DNA from: Tsukamurella soli
Lineage (GTDB): Bacteria; Actinomycetota; Actinomycetes; Mycobacteriales; Mycobacteriaceae
NCBI RefSeq assembly: GCF_039541155.1
Contig: NZ_BAABFR010000001.1
Span: forward strand, 110,198 to 174,197
Reading direction: 5' to 3'
Length of the DNA: 64,000 nucleotides
The number at the start of each line of letters is the position of its first letter. Position 1 is the first letter of the stretch. The notes below the pieces were generated by a model, which was not told the origin of the DNA, did no database searches, and saw nothing but the letters and a program-made list of their open reading frames with translations. The position numbers and the translations under genes were made by a program. Positions 19,024-31,199 of this stretch are shown piece by piece.

Positions 19024-20694
19024 CTACACAGATCCATCCGCCCCGACCACGACGAGGCCACCGTCGGCGTACCGGGCGCGCAGAACCTTCTTGTCGAACT
19101 TGCCCACGCTGGTCTTGGGCACCGCGTCGACGAAGGACCAGCTGTCGGGGATCTGCCACTTGGCGAACTTCGTGGCGAGGTGCTCACGCAGCGCGGCGAC
19201 CGACGGTGCCGCCCCCTCGCGCACGACCACCGCCACCAGGGGGCGCTCGTCCCATTTGGCGTCGGGGATTCCGATGGCGGCGGCCTCGAGCACATCAGGG
19301 TGTGCCATCACCTCGTTCTCGAGGTCGACGGACGAGATCCATTCGCCGCCGGACTTGATGACATCCTTCGAGCGGTCGACCAGGGTCAGGTAGCCGTTGG
19401 GCGTCACCTTGCCGATGTCACCGGTCCGCAGCCAGCCGTCGTCGAACTTGTCTGCGCCGACGGGCTTCGACTCGTCCGGCGTGTAGTACGAGGCGGTCGC
19501 CCACGGTCCGCGGATCTCGATCTCGCCGAGGGACTCCCCGTCGGGAGGCACCAGCCGGTCGTCCGCGTCGACGAGGCGCGCACGGATGCCCGGCAGGAAG
19601 CGCCCCTGCGTGTAGCGGTAGCGCCAGGCCTCGTCAGCGTCGGCGCCCCGCGGCGCCCAGGCGAGCGTGGCCAGCGGCGAGATCTCGGTCATGCCCCAGG
19701 CCTGGATGATGTCGACGCCGTGCCGCTCGGAGAAGGCGCGCATCAGCGACGGCGGAACCGCCGAGCCGCCGACGACCACGTGCCGCAGGTGTGAGATATC
19801 TTGCGGCACAGCGTCGAGGCGCTGCAGCACGCCGATCCAGACGGCCGGCACCGCCGCGGCGAATGTCGGCCGCTCCTCGGCGAGCAACCGGAGGACGTAC
19901 TCGGGCTGCAGGAACCGGTCGGGCATCACGACCGACGCGCCGGCCATCAGCGTCGCGTACGGGATTCCCCACGACATGGCGTGGAACATCGGCACGATGG
20001 GCAGCACGGTATCGGTCGGCGACACGCCCATCCCATAGCTGGCGCACACCTGTAGGGAATGCAGCCAGATCGAACGATGCGAGTACACGACACCTTTCGG
20101 GTCGCCGGTGGTGCCCGAGGTGTAGCACGCGGCGGCCGCGGCGCGCTCGTCGATGTCGGGCCACGCGTAGCTGTCGGGCTGGGCGTCCAGCAGCTGCCGG
20201 TAGTCGTGTACCTCCACTCCGTGAGGCGCATCCACTCCGGCCGGATCGCCGTTCGTCACGACGATGTGCCGCACGGTGGTCATCCCAGGCAGCGCGGCGT
20301 TCAACTGCGGCAGCACCGAATGGTCCGCGATGATCACCTTGTCCGCGGCGTGATTCGCGATGAACGTCGCCTGCTCGGGGAACAGGCGGATGTTCAGCGT
20401 GTGCAGCACCGCGCCCATCGCGGGTATCCCCGCGTACGCCGTCATGTGTTCGGTGTTGTTCCACATGAACGTGGCGACACGATCGCCGGGCTTGACCCCC
20501 AGCGAGCGCAGGGCGTTCGCCAAGCGCGCCGCCTCCCGGCCCAGGTCCGAGAACGTGATGCGGCGCGTACCGGTGTCGGACCAGGTCGCGACGGTCGCGT
20601 CGCCGTGCCAGCCGGTGCCGTACTCGAGCAGAGTGGCCAGGGACATCTGCTCGTCCTGCATGGTGGACTGCATGGGAAGGATGCGGTCGGACAT
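19024..20694 (-). CDS. Long-chain fatty acid-CoA ligase (AMP-binding, FadD family)
   Basis: 556 residues; further ATG codons at 20673 and 20661 leave the exact start open. It activates a fatty acid as acyl-AMP and then forms acyl-CoA. Motifs: P-loop CYTSGTTGDPKGVVYSH, WGMTEISPLATL, GWLRTGDIGKVTPNGYLTLVDRSKDVIKSGGEW (split by the domain hinge) and the catalytic lysine in KTSVGKFDKK near the C-terminus. It lies alone, between a hypothetical gene and a secreted-protein gene, so its physiological substrate is not indicated. Confidence 0.92.
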   Translation of the reverse strand: MSDRILPMQSTMQDEQMSLATLLEYGTGWHGDATVATWSDTGTRRITFSDLGREAARLANALRSLGVKPGDRVATFMWNNTEHMTAYAGIPAMGAVLHTLNIRLFPEQATFIANHAADKVIIADHSVLPQLNAALPGMTTVRHIVVTNGDPAGVDAPHGVEVHDYRQLLDAQPDSYAWPDIDERAAAAACYTSGTTGDPKGVVYSHRSIWLHSLQVCASYGMGVSPTDTVLPIVPMFHAMSWGIPYATLMAGASVVMPDRFLQPEYVLRLLAEERPTFAAAVPAVWIGVLQRLDAVPQDISHLRHVVVGGSAVPPSLMRAFSERHGVDIIQAWGMTEISPLATLAWAPRGADADEAWRYRYTQGRFLPGIRARLVDADDRLVPPDGESLGEIEIRGPWATASYYTPDESKPVGADKFDDGWLRTGDIGKVTPNGYLTLVDRSKDVIKSGGEWISSVDLENEVMAHPDVLEAAAIGIPDAKWDERPLVAVVVREGAAPSVAALREHLATKFAKWQIPDSWSFVDAVPKTSVGKFDKKVLRARYADGGLVVVGADGSV

Positions 20695-20899
20695 GGTTCA
20701 TGCCTACCGCACACAATCACGGGGCGCACCTGTTCCGACCTGCTCGTGGGACCCGCTCAGTCGAGCCACATGAAGGGCGTGCCCGGCGCGAGCGCGAGAG
20801 GCTGCAAGGCGGCTGGACACCGCCCCGAGCAGCACCCCGACGCCGGTCGAGCACGCAGCCGGCCTGGACCGCGCCTCCGACGGGCCTCGGAGACGGCAG

Positions 20900-20929
20900 A
20901 GGCGCCGCGGCCGTGACCGGCCGCAGCGC
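20900..20929 (-). terminator. Hairpin terminator of the secreted Ala/Ser-rich protein gene
   Basis: A 12-bp inverted repeat with one mismatch (GGCGCCGCGGCC, 20900-20911, and GGCCGCAGCGCC, 20918-20929) and a 6-nt loop, 14 nt past the stop on the minus strand. Confidence 0.6.
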
Positions 20930-20943
20930 CCCGCTGATCGGTG

Positions 20944-21414
20944 TTACTTGATCTTCGCGCCGAGAGCCTTGGCATCGGCCTGGATCGACGCCAGGGTGGC
21001 GTCGGCCTTCGCGCCGGTCAGCGACTTGTCGGTCTGGGCGGTCTGCAGCGTCTTGACGAACGCGGTCAGGCTGCTCTTGGACGAGATCGACACAGCCGAC
21101 TCACCCTTGGTCAGGGTGGTGATGTCGGTGCCCAGCTTGGCCGAGAGGGCGGTCGCGGTCTTGGTGGACTCGATGCCGGACAGCACCGTCTTGACCTGGG
21201 CGGCGGTCACGGTCGAGGCCTTCTTGGCAGCCGACGCGGCGGACGACCCGGTGGCGGCGGACGCCGACTTGGAGGCGCTGGCGGACGCGGCGACATGCAC
21301 GGTCGGGGCCGCACCGGAAGCCGGCGTGCTGGCGTACGCGACGGTGAGGGCGGGCGCCGCGCAAGCTGCGACGATACCGGCGGTAGCCAGGACGTGGCGG
21401 GCGTTGATCTTCAT
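20944..21414 (-). CDS. Secreted low-complexity Ala/Ser/Thr/Lys-rich protein
   Basis: 156 residues with a signal peptide (MKINARHVLATAGIVAACAAPALTVAYA) and a mature part rich in Ala, Ser, Thr and Lys (AASASASKSASAATGSSAASAAKK, followed by helical repeats around LSGIESTKTATALSAKLGTDITTLTKG). AGGAAGACGAG precedes the ATG. No catalytic motif or known fold is recognised; it looks like a secreted surface or envelope helix-bundle protein. It is divergent from the Wadjet-like locus across a 505-bp gap and ends in its own hairpin. Confidence 0.75.
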   Translation of the reverse strand: MKINARHVLATAGIVAACAAPALTVAYASTPASGAAPTVHVAASASASKSASAATGSSAASAAKKASTVTAAQVKTVLSGIESTKTATALSAKLGTDITTLTKGESAVSISSKSSLTAFVKTLQTAQTDKSLTGAKADATLASIQADAKALGAKIK

Positions 21415-21919
21415 GGTGATACTCGTCTTCCTGTCGGGACGTCGGTCTCATTGCCGACTCGGCAACGCGACTGAGGCTAAGCCATCTGTAGCCTGAATTC
21501 CACCTGTGAATTCGGTTTGATCGAAACACGGCAGCGGTCGGATGTGGTTGCCGGACATTCCCTTTGTCATGGCTTTGCACTACCATCACCCGACTGGGCA
21601 TATACAGGTTGTCGTTATCGTGCCGTGATCGAAACGTTATCGCAGGTGACGGCGTCGCGGCCGAAAAGCCCTGCCGCAGCCGCGATACGACAGGACGGAT
21701 ATCGGTCACCGGCGGCAAACCGCCGGAACGGCGCAGTGCAAAATCTTGGTGAAATCTTCTGGCAGACCCGCTCGATGTCCGAAACCACCTGGATCGGTGC
21801 CGTCGACGACACGTTCCGACGCGACGCGCTGAGGCGCATGCAGTCGGCGTGCACCCGAAACCTGTCGTACCGCCGTGCGACATTCGTCTCGAGCAGACGA
21901 CGGCATAGCAGGGGGCACC
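21415..21919. other. 505-bp intergenic region before the Wadjet-like locus
   Basis: No credible gene: short frames here have poor coding character. It should hold the divergent promoters of the secreted protein gene and jetA. One strong hairpin is visible (CCGGCGG-CAAA-CCGCCGG, 21709-21726) and one short repeat with GAATTC arms near 21496-21515. The base composition is lower in GC than the flanking genes, as expected for a promoter region or an integration boundary. Confidence 0.5.
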
Positions 21920-23575
21920 ATGACCGATATCCCGGACAGCCACGCGCAGCATCGCGTGCCGACCGTCGGAGCTCCCCGGTACCCTCGCACCGTGATGGAT
22001 GCCCTCACCACGGATGAGCCACGCGAGTCACGACCGTTCGCCCATGTCAACGCACAGCATGCGGCGCTGTACCGGAGGGTGATGGGGGCGTTCGTCACCG
22101 CCAAACGGCGGTTCACCGTGCACCTGCGCCCCGAGGACGTTCGCGAGCACCTGGCCGCTGTCGCCGGTGAGGCACCCGACCACGAGGCCGTGGTCGATGC
22201 TCTGACCAGCCTCGAGCAGTGGGGCAATCTACGCGCCGACCCGGACACCAGCCGCGTCACCACGGTAGAAGACTTCCATCGAGCGCGGTACCTGTACCAG
22301 ATGACCCGGGAGGGGGCGGCCGCCGAGACCGCGCTCGCCGCCTACGACGAGGCTCTCGGCCGCCGGGGCGCGCTCCAACGGGTCGCCTTGAGCGACATCG
22401 CGACCCAGCTGCGGGCACTGCTCGCGCTGGCCGGCGGGTCCGACGAGGCTCGGGCCTACTACGCGCTCGAGACACTGGCGAGCAGGTTCGACGAGCTGGC
22501 GGACAACGCCCAGGCGTTCATGGCGTCGCTGCAGCGGACCATCGACCTGCACGACGCCGAGGTCGAGGCATTCCTCGCCTACAAGGATCGGCTGATCGAC
22601 TACCTCGAGCAGTTCATCAAGGACCTGGTGGCCACCGGCAGTGAGATCGCGCAGCTGATCGAGCAGCTGGAAGGCGGAGGCGCCGACGCCCTCCTCGACG
22701 ACGCCGCACGGCACGTCAGCCGCGATGCGGTGCCGGACGGCACCGACGATTACGTCGACCGCGAGTTCGCGCGTCAACGCGTGCTGTGGGCCGATCGGTG
22801 GGCGGGTTTCCACGCCTGGTTCCTGAGCGGGCCGAGCCACCCCAGCCAGGCGACGCTCCTGCGCACCCAGGCCCGTGCCGCGGTCCCGCGCCTGCTGCGG
22901 GTGGTGTCGGTGCTCAACGACCGCCGCACGGGCCGGTCCGACCGCTCGGCAGACTTCCGCGAGCTCGCACTGTGGTTCGCGCAGGCGCCGGACGACGAGG
23001 CCATGCATCGGCTCTGGCGCGCGGCGTTCGGCCTGCACTCGGCGCGGCACCTGACGGTGGACGCCGACACCGTCGACGCCCGCGACGCCTCGCCCGTCCC
23101 CCCGTCGACGCCGTGGGCGGCGGCGCCGCCCATCGAGATCAGTCCGCGGCTGCGCCAGACCGGCCAGTACGAGCGCCGCGGGAGACCGAACCAGGTGATC
23201 GACCGCTCAGCGCAGCGCAGGGCGCTCGCCGAACGCGCGCGACTCGAGGCGGAGCAAACGGCAGCGGCGCGCGACGCCCTGCTCGACCGGGTGGGCGAGA
23301 CCATCCGGCTCTCCGACGTCGGCGAGCTCGACCCCCACGCGTTCCGGCTGTTCCTCGCGCTGCTCGGAGCCGCGTTGGCCGCCAAGACCCCGGGCCGCGA
23401 TCGGGCCGAGGCCACCACCACCGACGGCACGCTCACCATCGGACTCACCGAACTGAAGGACGCCGCCACCGCTGAGATCCACACCGACGCGGGCGTCTTC
23501 CGCGGCCCCGATCACCTGCTGCAGGTCACCGATCTCACCGGCGAGTACGTCGGGCGCCGGGCCGAGGCGTCATGA
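21920..23575 (+). CDS. jetA: Wadjet type II JetA-like protein (DUF2397 / TIGR02677)
   Basis: 551 residues from ATG 21920 (AGGGGG 4 nt upstream; an ATG at 21995 is an alternative). The N-terminus FAHVNAQHAALYRRVMGAFVTAKRRFTVHLRPEDV is characteristic of the DUF2397 family, which I know as the kleisin-like subunit of type II Wadjet systems. These restrict plasmids by recognising small circular DNA. Helical segments and a C-terminal acidic part follow. It leads a coupled operon: its TGA overlaps the jetB ATG by 4 nt. Family assignment is from memory of sequence features and gene order. Confidence 0.8.
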   Translation: MTDIPDSHAQHRVPTVGAPRYPRTVMDALTTDEPRESRPFAHVNAQHAALYRRVMGAFVTAKRRFTVHLRPEDVREHLAAVAGEAPDHEAVVDALTSLEQWGNLRADPDTSRVTTVEDFHRARYLYQMTREGAAAETALAAYDEALGRRGALQRVALSDIATQLRALLALAGGSDEARAYYALETLASRFDELADNAQAFMASLQRTIDLHDAEVEAFLAYKDRLIDYLEQFIKDLVATGSEIAQLIEQLEGGGADALLDDAARHVSRDAVPDGTDDYVDREFARQRVLWADRWAGFHAWFLSGPSHPSQATLLRTQARAAVPRLLRVVSVLNDRRTGRSDRSADFRELALWFAQAPDDEAMHRLWRAAFGLHSARHLTVDADTVDARDASPVPPSTPWAAAPPIEISPRLRQTGQYERRGRPNQVIDRSAQRRALAERARLEAEQTAAARDALLDRVGETIRLSDVGELDPHAFRLFLALLGAALAAKTPGRDRAEATTTDGTLTIGLTELKDAATAEIHTDAGVFRGPDHLLQVTDLTGEYVGRRAEAS

Positions 23576-24789
23576 GCGACCTGACCGACGCCCTCACCGC
23601 CACACTCGCGGATGAGCGCCGGCGCGCCGCGCGAGCGGTCCTGCGGCGGCCGCTGCTGCGTGCCGACGGCGCCCACGCCGACGCTTTCGTCCTCGTCACC
23701 CGCCATCAGTCCCACCTGCGCGACTGGTTCGATCGTGAGACCGGCTGGCGCCTGCTGGTCAACAGCGAGGTCGCCCGGCTGGTCAAGACGCCGGCGTACG
23801 CGGGCGACCACACCCACCCCGCGCTCGATCCCGCCCGCGGGCTCGCCTTCACCCGCCGTCGGTACGTTCTCGTCTGCCTCGCGCTGGCGGCCCTCGAGCG
23901 CGCGGACGCACAGATCACATTGGGCCGGCTCGCCGAGCAGCTGGTGATGGCCGCGGCCGAGCCCGAGCTCGCCGACGCCGGGATCGATTTCACCCTCGAA
24001 CGCCGCGACGAGCGCAGCGATCTGGTCGCCGTCGCACGGCTGCTCCTATCGATGGGCGCGCTCACCAGGGTGGCTGGAGACGAGCAGGCATTCGTCGACA
24101 GCACCGGCGACGTCCTCTACGATGTGCGCCGCCGGGTCACCTCCGCTCTGCTCGCGACCGCACGGGGCCCGTCGGTGGTAGGTGAGGAGAGGTTCGCCGA
24201 CCGCCTGGACGCGGTCACCGCGGAGCCGCCGGCGGGCACCGACGAACTACGCAACCGGCGTATCCGGCACCGTCTCACCCGGATCCTGCTCGACGAACCG
24301 GTGCTGTACTACAACTCCTGTACCGAGGCCGAACTCGTCTACCTCACCAGTCAACGCTCGGCGATCTGTCAACGGATCAGCGCGTTCACCGGCCTGGTAC
24401 CGGAGATCCGCGCCGAGGGCATCGCGATGGTCGACCCCGCCGACGATCTCACCGACGTCCGGATGCCGGAGGTGGGAACCGACGGCCACGCCGCCCTGTT
24501 GCTCGCCGAGCGCCTGGCGTCGGCCATCGGTACACCCGTACCGGTACCCGATCTGCAGACCTGGATCGCCGACATCGCAACGGATCTCGTCGCTCGCCGC
24601 CTGTGGAAGAGGGCCGCCGGCGAGCCGGGCGCCGAGCGGGAGCTGATCGACACCGCGCTCCGCAAACTCGAGGCGCTGCGCCTCGTCGAGCGCTCGCCCC
24701 GCGGCGACGCGCCGCCCTGGGTGCGGCCGCTGCCCGCGATCGCACGCTACGCCCTGACGGCCCCGACAGTGACTGGAGGGAACCGATGA
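23572..24789 (+). CDS. jetB: Wadjet type II JetB-like protein (DUF2398 / TIGR02678)
   Basis: 405 residues. WFDRETGWRLLVNSEVARLVKTPA near residues 50-70 and the later LVARRLWKRAAGEP and ELIDTALRKLEALRLVERS are typical of DUF2398, the KITE-like (winged-helix) partner in Wadjet complexes. The start overlaps jetA and the stop overlaps jetC, each by 4 nt, indicating equimolar, coupled synthesis. The coding sequence appears intact. Confidence 0.8.
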   Translation: MSDLTDALTATLADERRRAARAVLRRPLLRADGAHADAFVLVTRHQSHLRDWFDRETGWRLLVNSEVARLVKTPAYAGDHTHPALDPARGLAFTRRRYVLVCLALAALERADAQITLGRLAEQLVMAAAEPELADAGIDFTLERRDERSDLVAVARLLLSMGALTRVAGDEQAFVDSTGDVLYDVRRRVTSALLATARGPSVVGEERFADRLDAVTAEPPAGTDELRNRRIRHRLTRILLDEPVLYYNSCTEAELVYLTSQRSAICQRISAFTGLVPEIRAEGIAMVDPADDLTDVRMPEVGTDGHAALLLAERLASAIGTPVPVPDLQTWIADIATDLVARRLWKRAAGEPGAERELIDTALRKLEALRLVERSPRGDAPPWVRPLPAIARYALTAPTVTGGNR

Positions 24790-27116
24790 CTCGCACCCCG
24801 CCCACCCCGCTGCGCCACCGCTGGCAGCCGCTCCGCGCGGGCCTCGTCGACCTCTTCTACTACGACGCCGAGGAGTTCTGGTTCCGGGACGGCCGACTCC
24901 TGTTGCGCGGCAACAACGGCGCGGGAAAATCGAAGGTACTGGCGCTGACACTGCCGTTCCTGCTCGACGGTGACCTGGCCGCCCACCGCGTGGAACCGGA
25001 CGCCGATCCGAAGAAGCGCATGGAGTGGAACCTGCTGCTCGGCGGCGCGCACCCGCATCCGGAGCGGATCGGGTACACCTGGCTGGAGTTCGGCCGGCTC
25101 GGCGCCGACGGCACAGCGCACTACCTCACGATCGGCTGCGGACTGAAAGCCGTCACCGGGAAGGGCATCGCGGCGCACTGGTTCTTCGTGTCGCCCGAAC
25201 GGGTCGGCGACGGACTGCACCTGGTGGACCGCAACGGTACCCCGCTCACCCGGGACCGCCTCGGGGATGAACTCGGCGCGACCGGGCGGCGGTTCGACCG
25301 GGCGGGCGAGTACCGGTCCGCGGTCGACGAGGCGCTGTTCGGGCTCGGCCAGCAGAGATACGCGGCGCTGATCGATCTGCTGATCCGGCTGCGCCAACCG
25401 CAGCTGTCCAAGCGGCCGAGCGAGAAGGCACTATCGGCGGCGCTCACGGAATCCCTTCCCCCGCTGGGACAGGCGGTGCTCGCGGATGTCGCCGAGGCGT
25501 TCCGTAGCCTGCAGGAGGACCGCGAGGAGCTCGCGGCCATGAGCGAGGCATTCGGCGCGGCCACCACTTTCCTCACCCACTACCGGAGCTACGCGCGGCT
25601 CGCCTGCCGCCGCCAGGCCGCGAAGCCCCGGGTCGCACACTCCCGGTACGAACAGCTCGGCCGCGATCTCGCCGACGCCGAACGCCGGGTGCTCGACGCC
25701 GACTCCCGGCGCGCCGCCGTCGCCGCGACGCTCGGCGAGGTGGAGCGCGAGTCCGACCGACTCACCGCGCATGAGGAAGCACTGCGCTCGTCCACCGCGA
25801 TGGAGGCCGCGACGCAGCTCGACAGCGCCCGGAAGACCGCGACGCTGCTCGCGCAGCAGGCACAGCGCGCCGCCGACGACCGCGACATCGCCGCCGAGGC
25901 AGCCGCCGACCGGCAGGAGCGGTTCGAGGCCGCCGTCGCCGCATTGGACGCGGCCCGGGAAGCGGCAAGCCTGGCTCGGAACGCGGCGAGCACGGCGAGT
26001 GACGGTGCCGCACTGTCGGATCGGCACGCGGCGGACGTCGACGCGGCACTCGGCACCATCGAGATCGCCGAGCTGCGGCGGGTGGTCGCGGCGCTGGTCG
26101 CGACGCAGCAGGCCGCCGTCCGACGCGTGGAGACGCTGGTGACGGAGGTCGAGCGACGCGGGCGGGACCTGACCGCAGCGCGCGCCCGGTTCGCCGAGCT
26201 CGACGCCCGAGCCGCCGAGCCCGCCGACGCCCGCGCCGCCGCAGGGACCCGCGTGGCCGACGCCACTGTGGTTCTGTCTCGGGAGACCCGCGAGCATCTC
26301 TCCGCCGCAACCGAACTGCGCCTCACCGACCCACACGACGTGTTCGAGGAACTGCGGGCGTGGTGCGAATCCCTCGCCGGCGACAACCCGTACACCGTTG
26401 CGGTCGCCGACCTGGCGGCGGAGGTCCGCGACGGGGTCGCCCGCACCGACGCCGCGGAGGAGGCCGCCGCCGCGGCGCTGCGCGCCGAGTTGGATCAGCT
26501 CGAGACCGAGCAGGACCGTCTGGAGTCGGGCCACGTCGACGCCCCGCCGCCGCGATACACCGTCGACCCCGAGCGCGCAGGCACCCCGCTATGGCGGCTC
26601 GTCGACTTCACGCGCAAGGCTCGGATGAAGGACCGGGCCGGGCTCGAGGCCGCGTTGGAGGCGTCCGGCGCCCTCGATGCGCGCGTCAGCGCCGACGGCG
26701 CCCTGGTCGGCTCCGATCTCGTCGTCACGGCCGGCGACCCCGCCCCGGGGCGCTCTCTGGCCGACGTGCTGACGCCGGCGATCGACCCCGACGATCCCGA
26801 GGCCGTGGCTGTGGGCGCCGACACCGTCGCCGCCGTTCTGGCGGCCGTCGGGCTAGGCCCGGGCCACCACACCTGGGTCGACACCGACGGGCGTTTCCGG
26901 GTCGGCGCACTGACGGGCGCGTGGCGCAAGGACGCCGCCCAGTACATCGGCGCGGGGGCACGCGAGCAGGCGCGGCGGCGCAGGCTCGCGGAGCTGGCGG
27001 AGGCGATCGCAGCGGTCGACGGGCAGATCGCCGAGGTGGCCGAGCGCCGCACCGTGCTCGCGGAGCGGCGGGCGACGGTCACCCTCGAGCACAAGTCGGA
27101 GGCCAAGCGGTCTTAG
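24786..27116 (+). CDS. jetC: Truncated Wadjet type II JetC-like SMC ATPase (TIGR02680), C-terminal half missing
   Basis: 776 residues, starting with ATG 24786 after GGAGGG. Walker A (GNNGAGKSK) is at residues 42-49, followed by an SMC-like coiled coil rich in Ala, Arg and Glu. The probable hinge segment (PERAGTPLWRLVDFTRKARMKD through GRFRVGALTGAW) is at about 595-730. Translation ends soon after, with an unrelated tail (KSEAKRS). TIGR02680 proteins I know are about 1,300-1,400 residues; the second coiled-coil arm, ABC signature and Walker B are therefore absent, and no jetD nuclease gene follows. carB begins to be encoded 85 nt further on, convergently. The protein should not hydrolyse ATP alone. 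Confidence 0.75.
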   Translation: MTRTPPTPLRHRWQPLRAGLVDLFYYDAEEFWFRDGRLLLRGNNGAGKSKVLALTLPFLLDGDLAAHRVEPDADPKKRMEWNLLLGGAHPHPERIGYTWLEFGRLGADGTAHYLTIGCGLKAVTGKGIAAHWFFVSPERVGDGLHLVDRNGTPLTRDRLGDELGATGRRFDRAGEYRSAVDEALFGLGQQRYAALIDLLIRLRQPQLSKRPSEKALSAALTESLPPLGQAVLADVAEAFRSLQEDREELAAMSEAFGAATTFLTHYRSYARLACRRQAAKPRVAHSRYEQLGRDLADAERRVLDADSRRAAVAATLGEVERESDRLTAHEEALRSSTAMEAATQLDSARKTATLLAQQAQRAADDRDIAAEAAADRQERFEAAVAALDAAREAASLARNAASTASDGAALSDRHAADVDAALGTIEIAELRRVVAALVATQQAAVRRVETLVTEVERRGRDLTAARARFAELDARAAEPADARAAAGTRVADATVVLSRETREHLSAATELRLTDPHDVFEELRAWCESLAGDNPYTVAVADLAAEVRDGVARTDAAEEAAAAALRAELDQLETEQDRLESGHVDAPPPRYTVDPERAGTPLWRLVDFTRKARMKDRAGLEAALEASGALDARVSADGALVGSDLVVTAGDPAPGRSLADVLTPAIDPDDPEAVAVGADTVAAVLAAVGLGPGHHTWVDTDGRFRVGALTGAWRKDAAQYIGAGAREQARRRRLAELAEAIAAVDGQIAEVAERRTVLAERRATVTLEHKSEAKRS

Positions 27117-27201
27117 GAAGACAACCACTAGTCCCAACTCCTTGGCTCACAGAACGACATGGCTACGATCCGACTTCCCCCAACCGGTTGCGGCGCGGGG
27201 C

Positions 27202-30566
<3,365 letters not shown>

Positions 30567-30567
<1 letters not shown>

Positions 30568-31199
30568 TACTTCTCTCCTACTGTCAAGATCTCACGAACT
30601 CCGTCTCGGAAGACGCGGAAACTGGCTGATCTGTTCTTCTCGATATTCATGTGCGGCGCAATATCCCGTGCCGCCTGGATCTTCGCGAGCCCGCCCCTGT
30701 GTACCGGAACCTTGGACACGAGTCGAGAGAACGCCTCCCACGTTCCTCCACCGATCGCATCCGGATCGCGGTAGACGGACTTCGCAGCGAACGACGGCAC
30801 GGCCGGGTATGCCGCGCGGACCGCTGCCTCGTCTCCGAAGTACCACGCTTCGAGCTCCTCGACGGCGATCCGACTCACGACGGTCATCGCGCTGCGACGA
30901 CCGCCCGCCCGTACCTGGGTGAGGGTGCCGGCACCTGCCTTGGTGACGAACTCATCCAGCTGACGTTTGAGGTCGTGGCAATCCTGCTGATCACGGTCGA
31001 CCACCACAACCACCGGCCCCGCATGGTAGCGCGCGAGACCGTTGAGCCGGGCGGGCAGCTTCTTCAGCAGGTTCGTCTTCCCGTCGAACGAGTGGATGAC
31101 GAACGCGGCCTGCGGTTCGATCCGTGGCAGAAGCACCGCCAGGAACTCCTTCATCGACGGTTCTTCCGTGAACACCTCGACCAGATTCGGCGTCGTCAC
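30567..31199 (-). CDS. DUF4276 family TOPRIM-like protein, partner of the adjacent ATPase
   Basis: 210 residues from GTG 31199, which overlaps the ATPase stop (GTGA). The N-terminal VEVFTEEPSM (Glu12/Glu13) and VVVVVDRDQQDC (Asp68, Asp70) match the Glu and DxD layout of TOPRIM-type nucleases, as expected for DUF4276. VAVEELEAWYFGD-like text (IAVEELEAWYFGDE) is another family mark. Such proteins travel with AAA_21-type ATPases and are thought to act in phage defence, as in the ATPase + TOPRIM (DUF4435) PARIS pair. Its stop overlaps the carB start. The role is inferred from family and pairing; the substrate is unknown. Confidence 0.75.
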
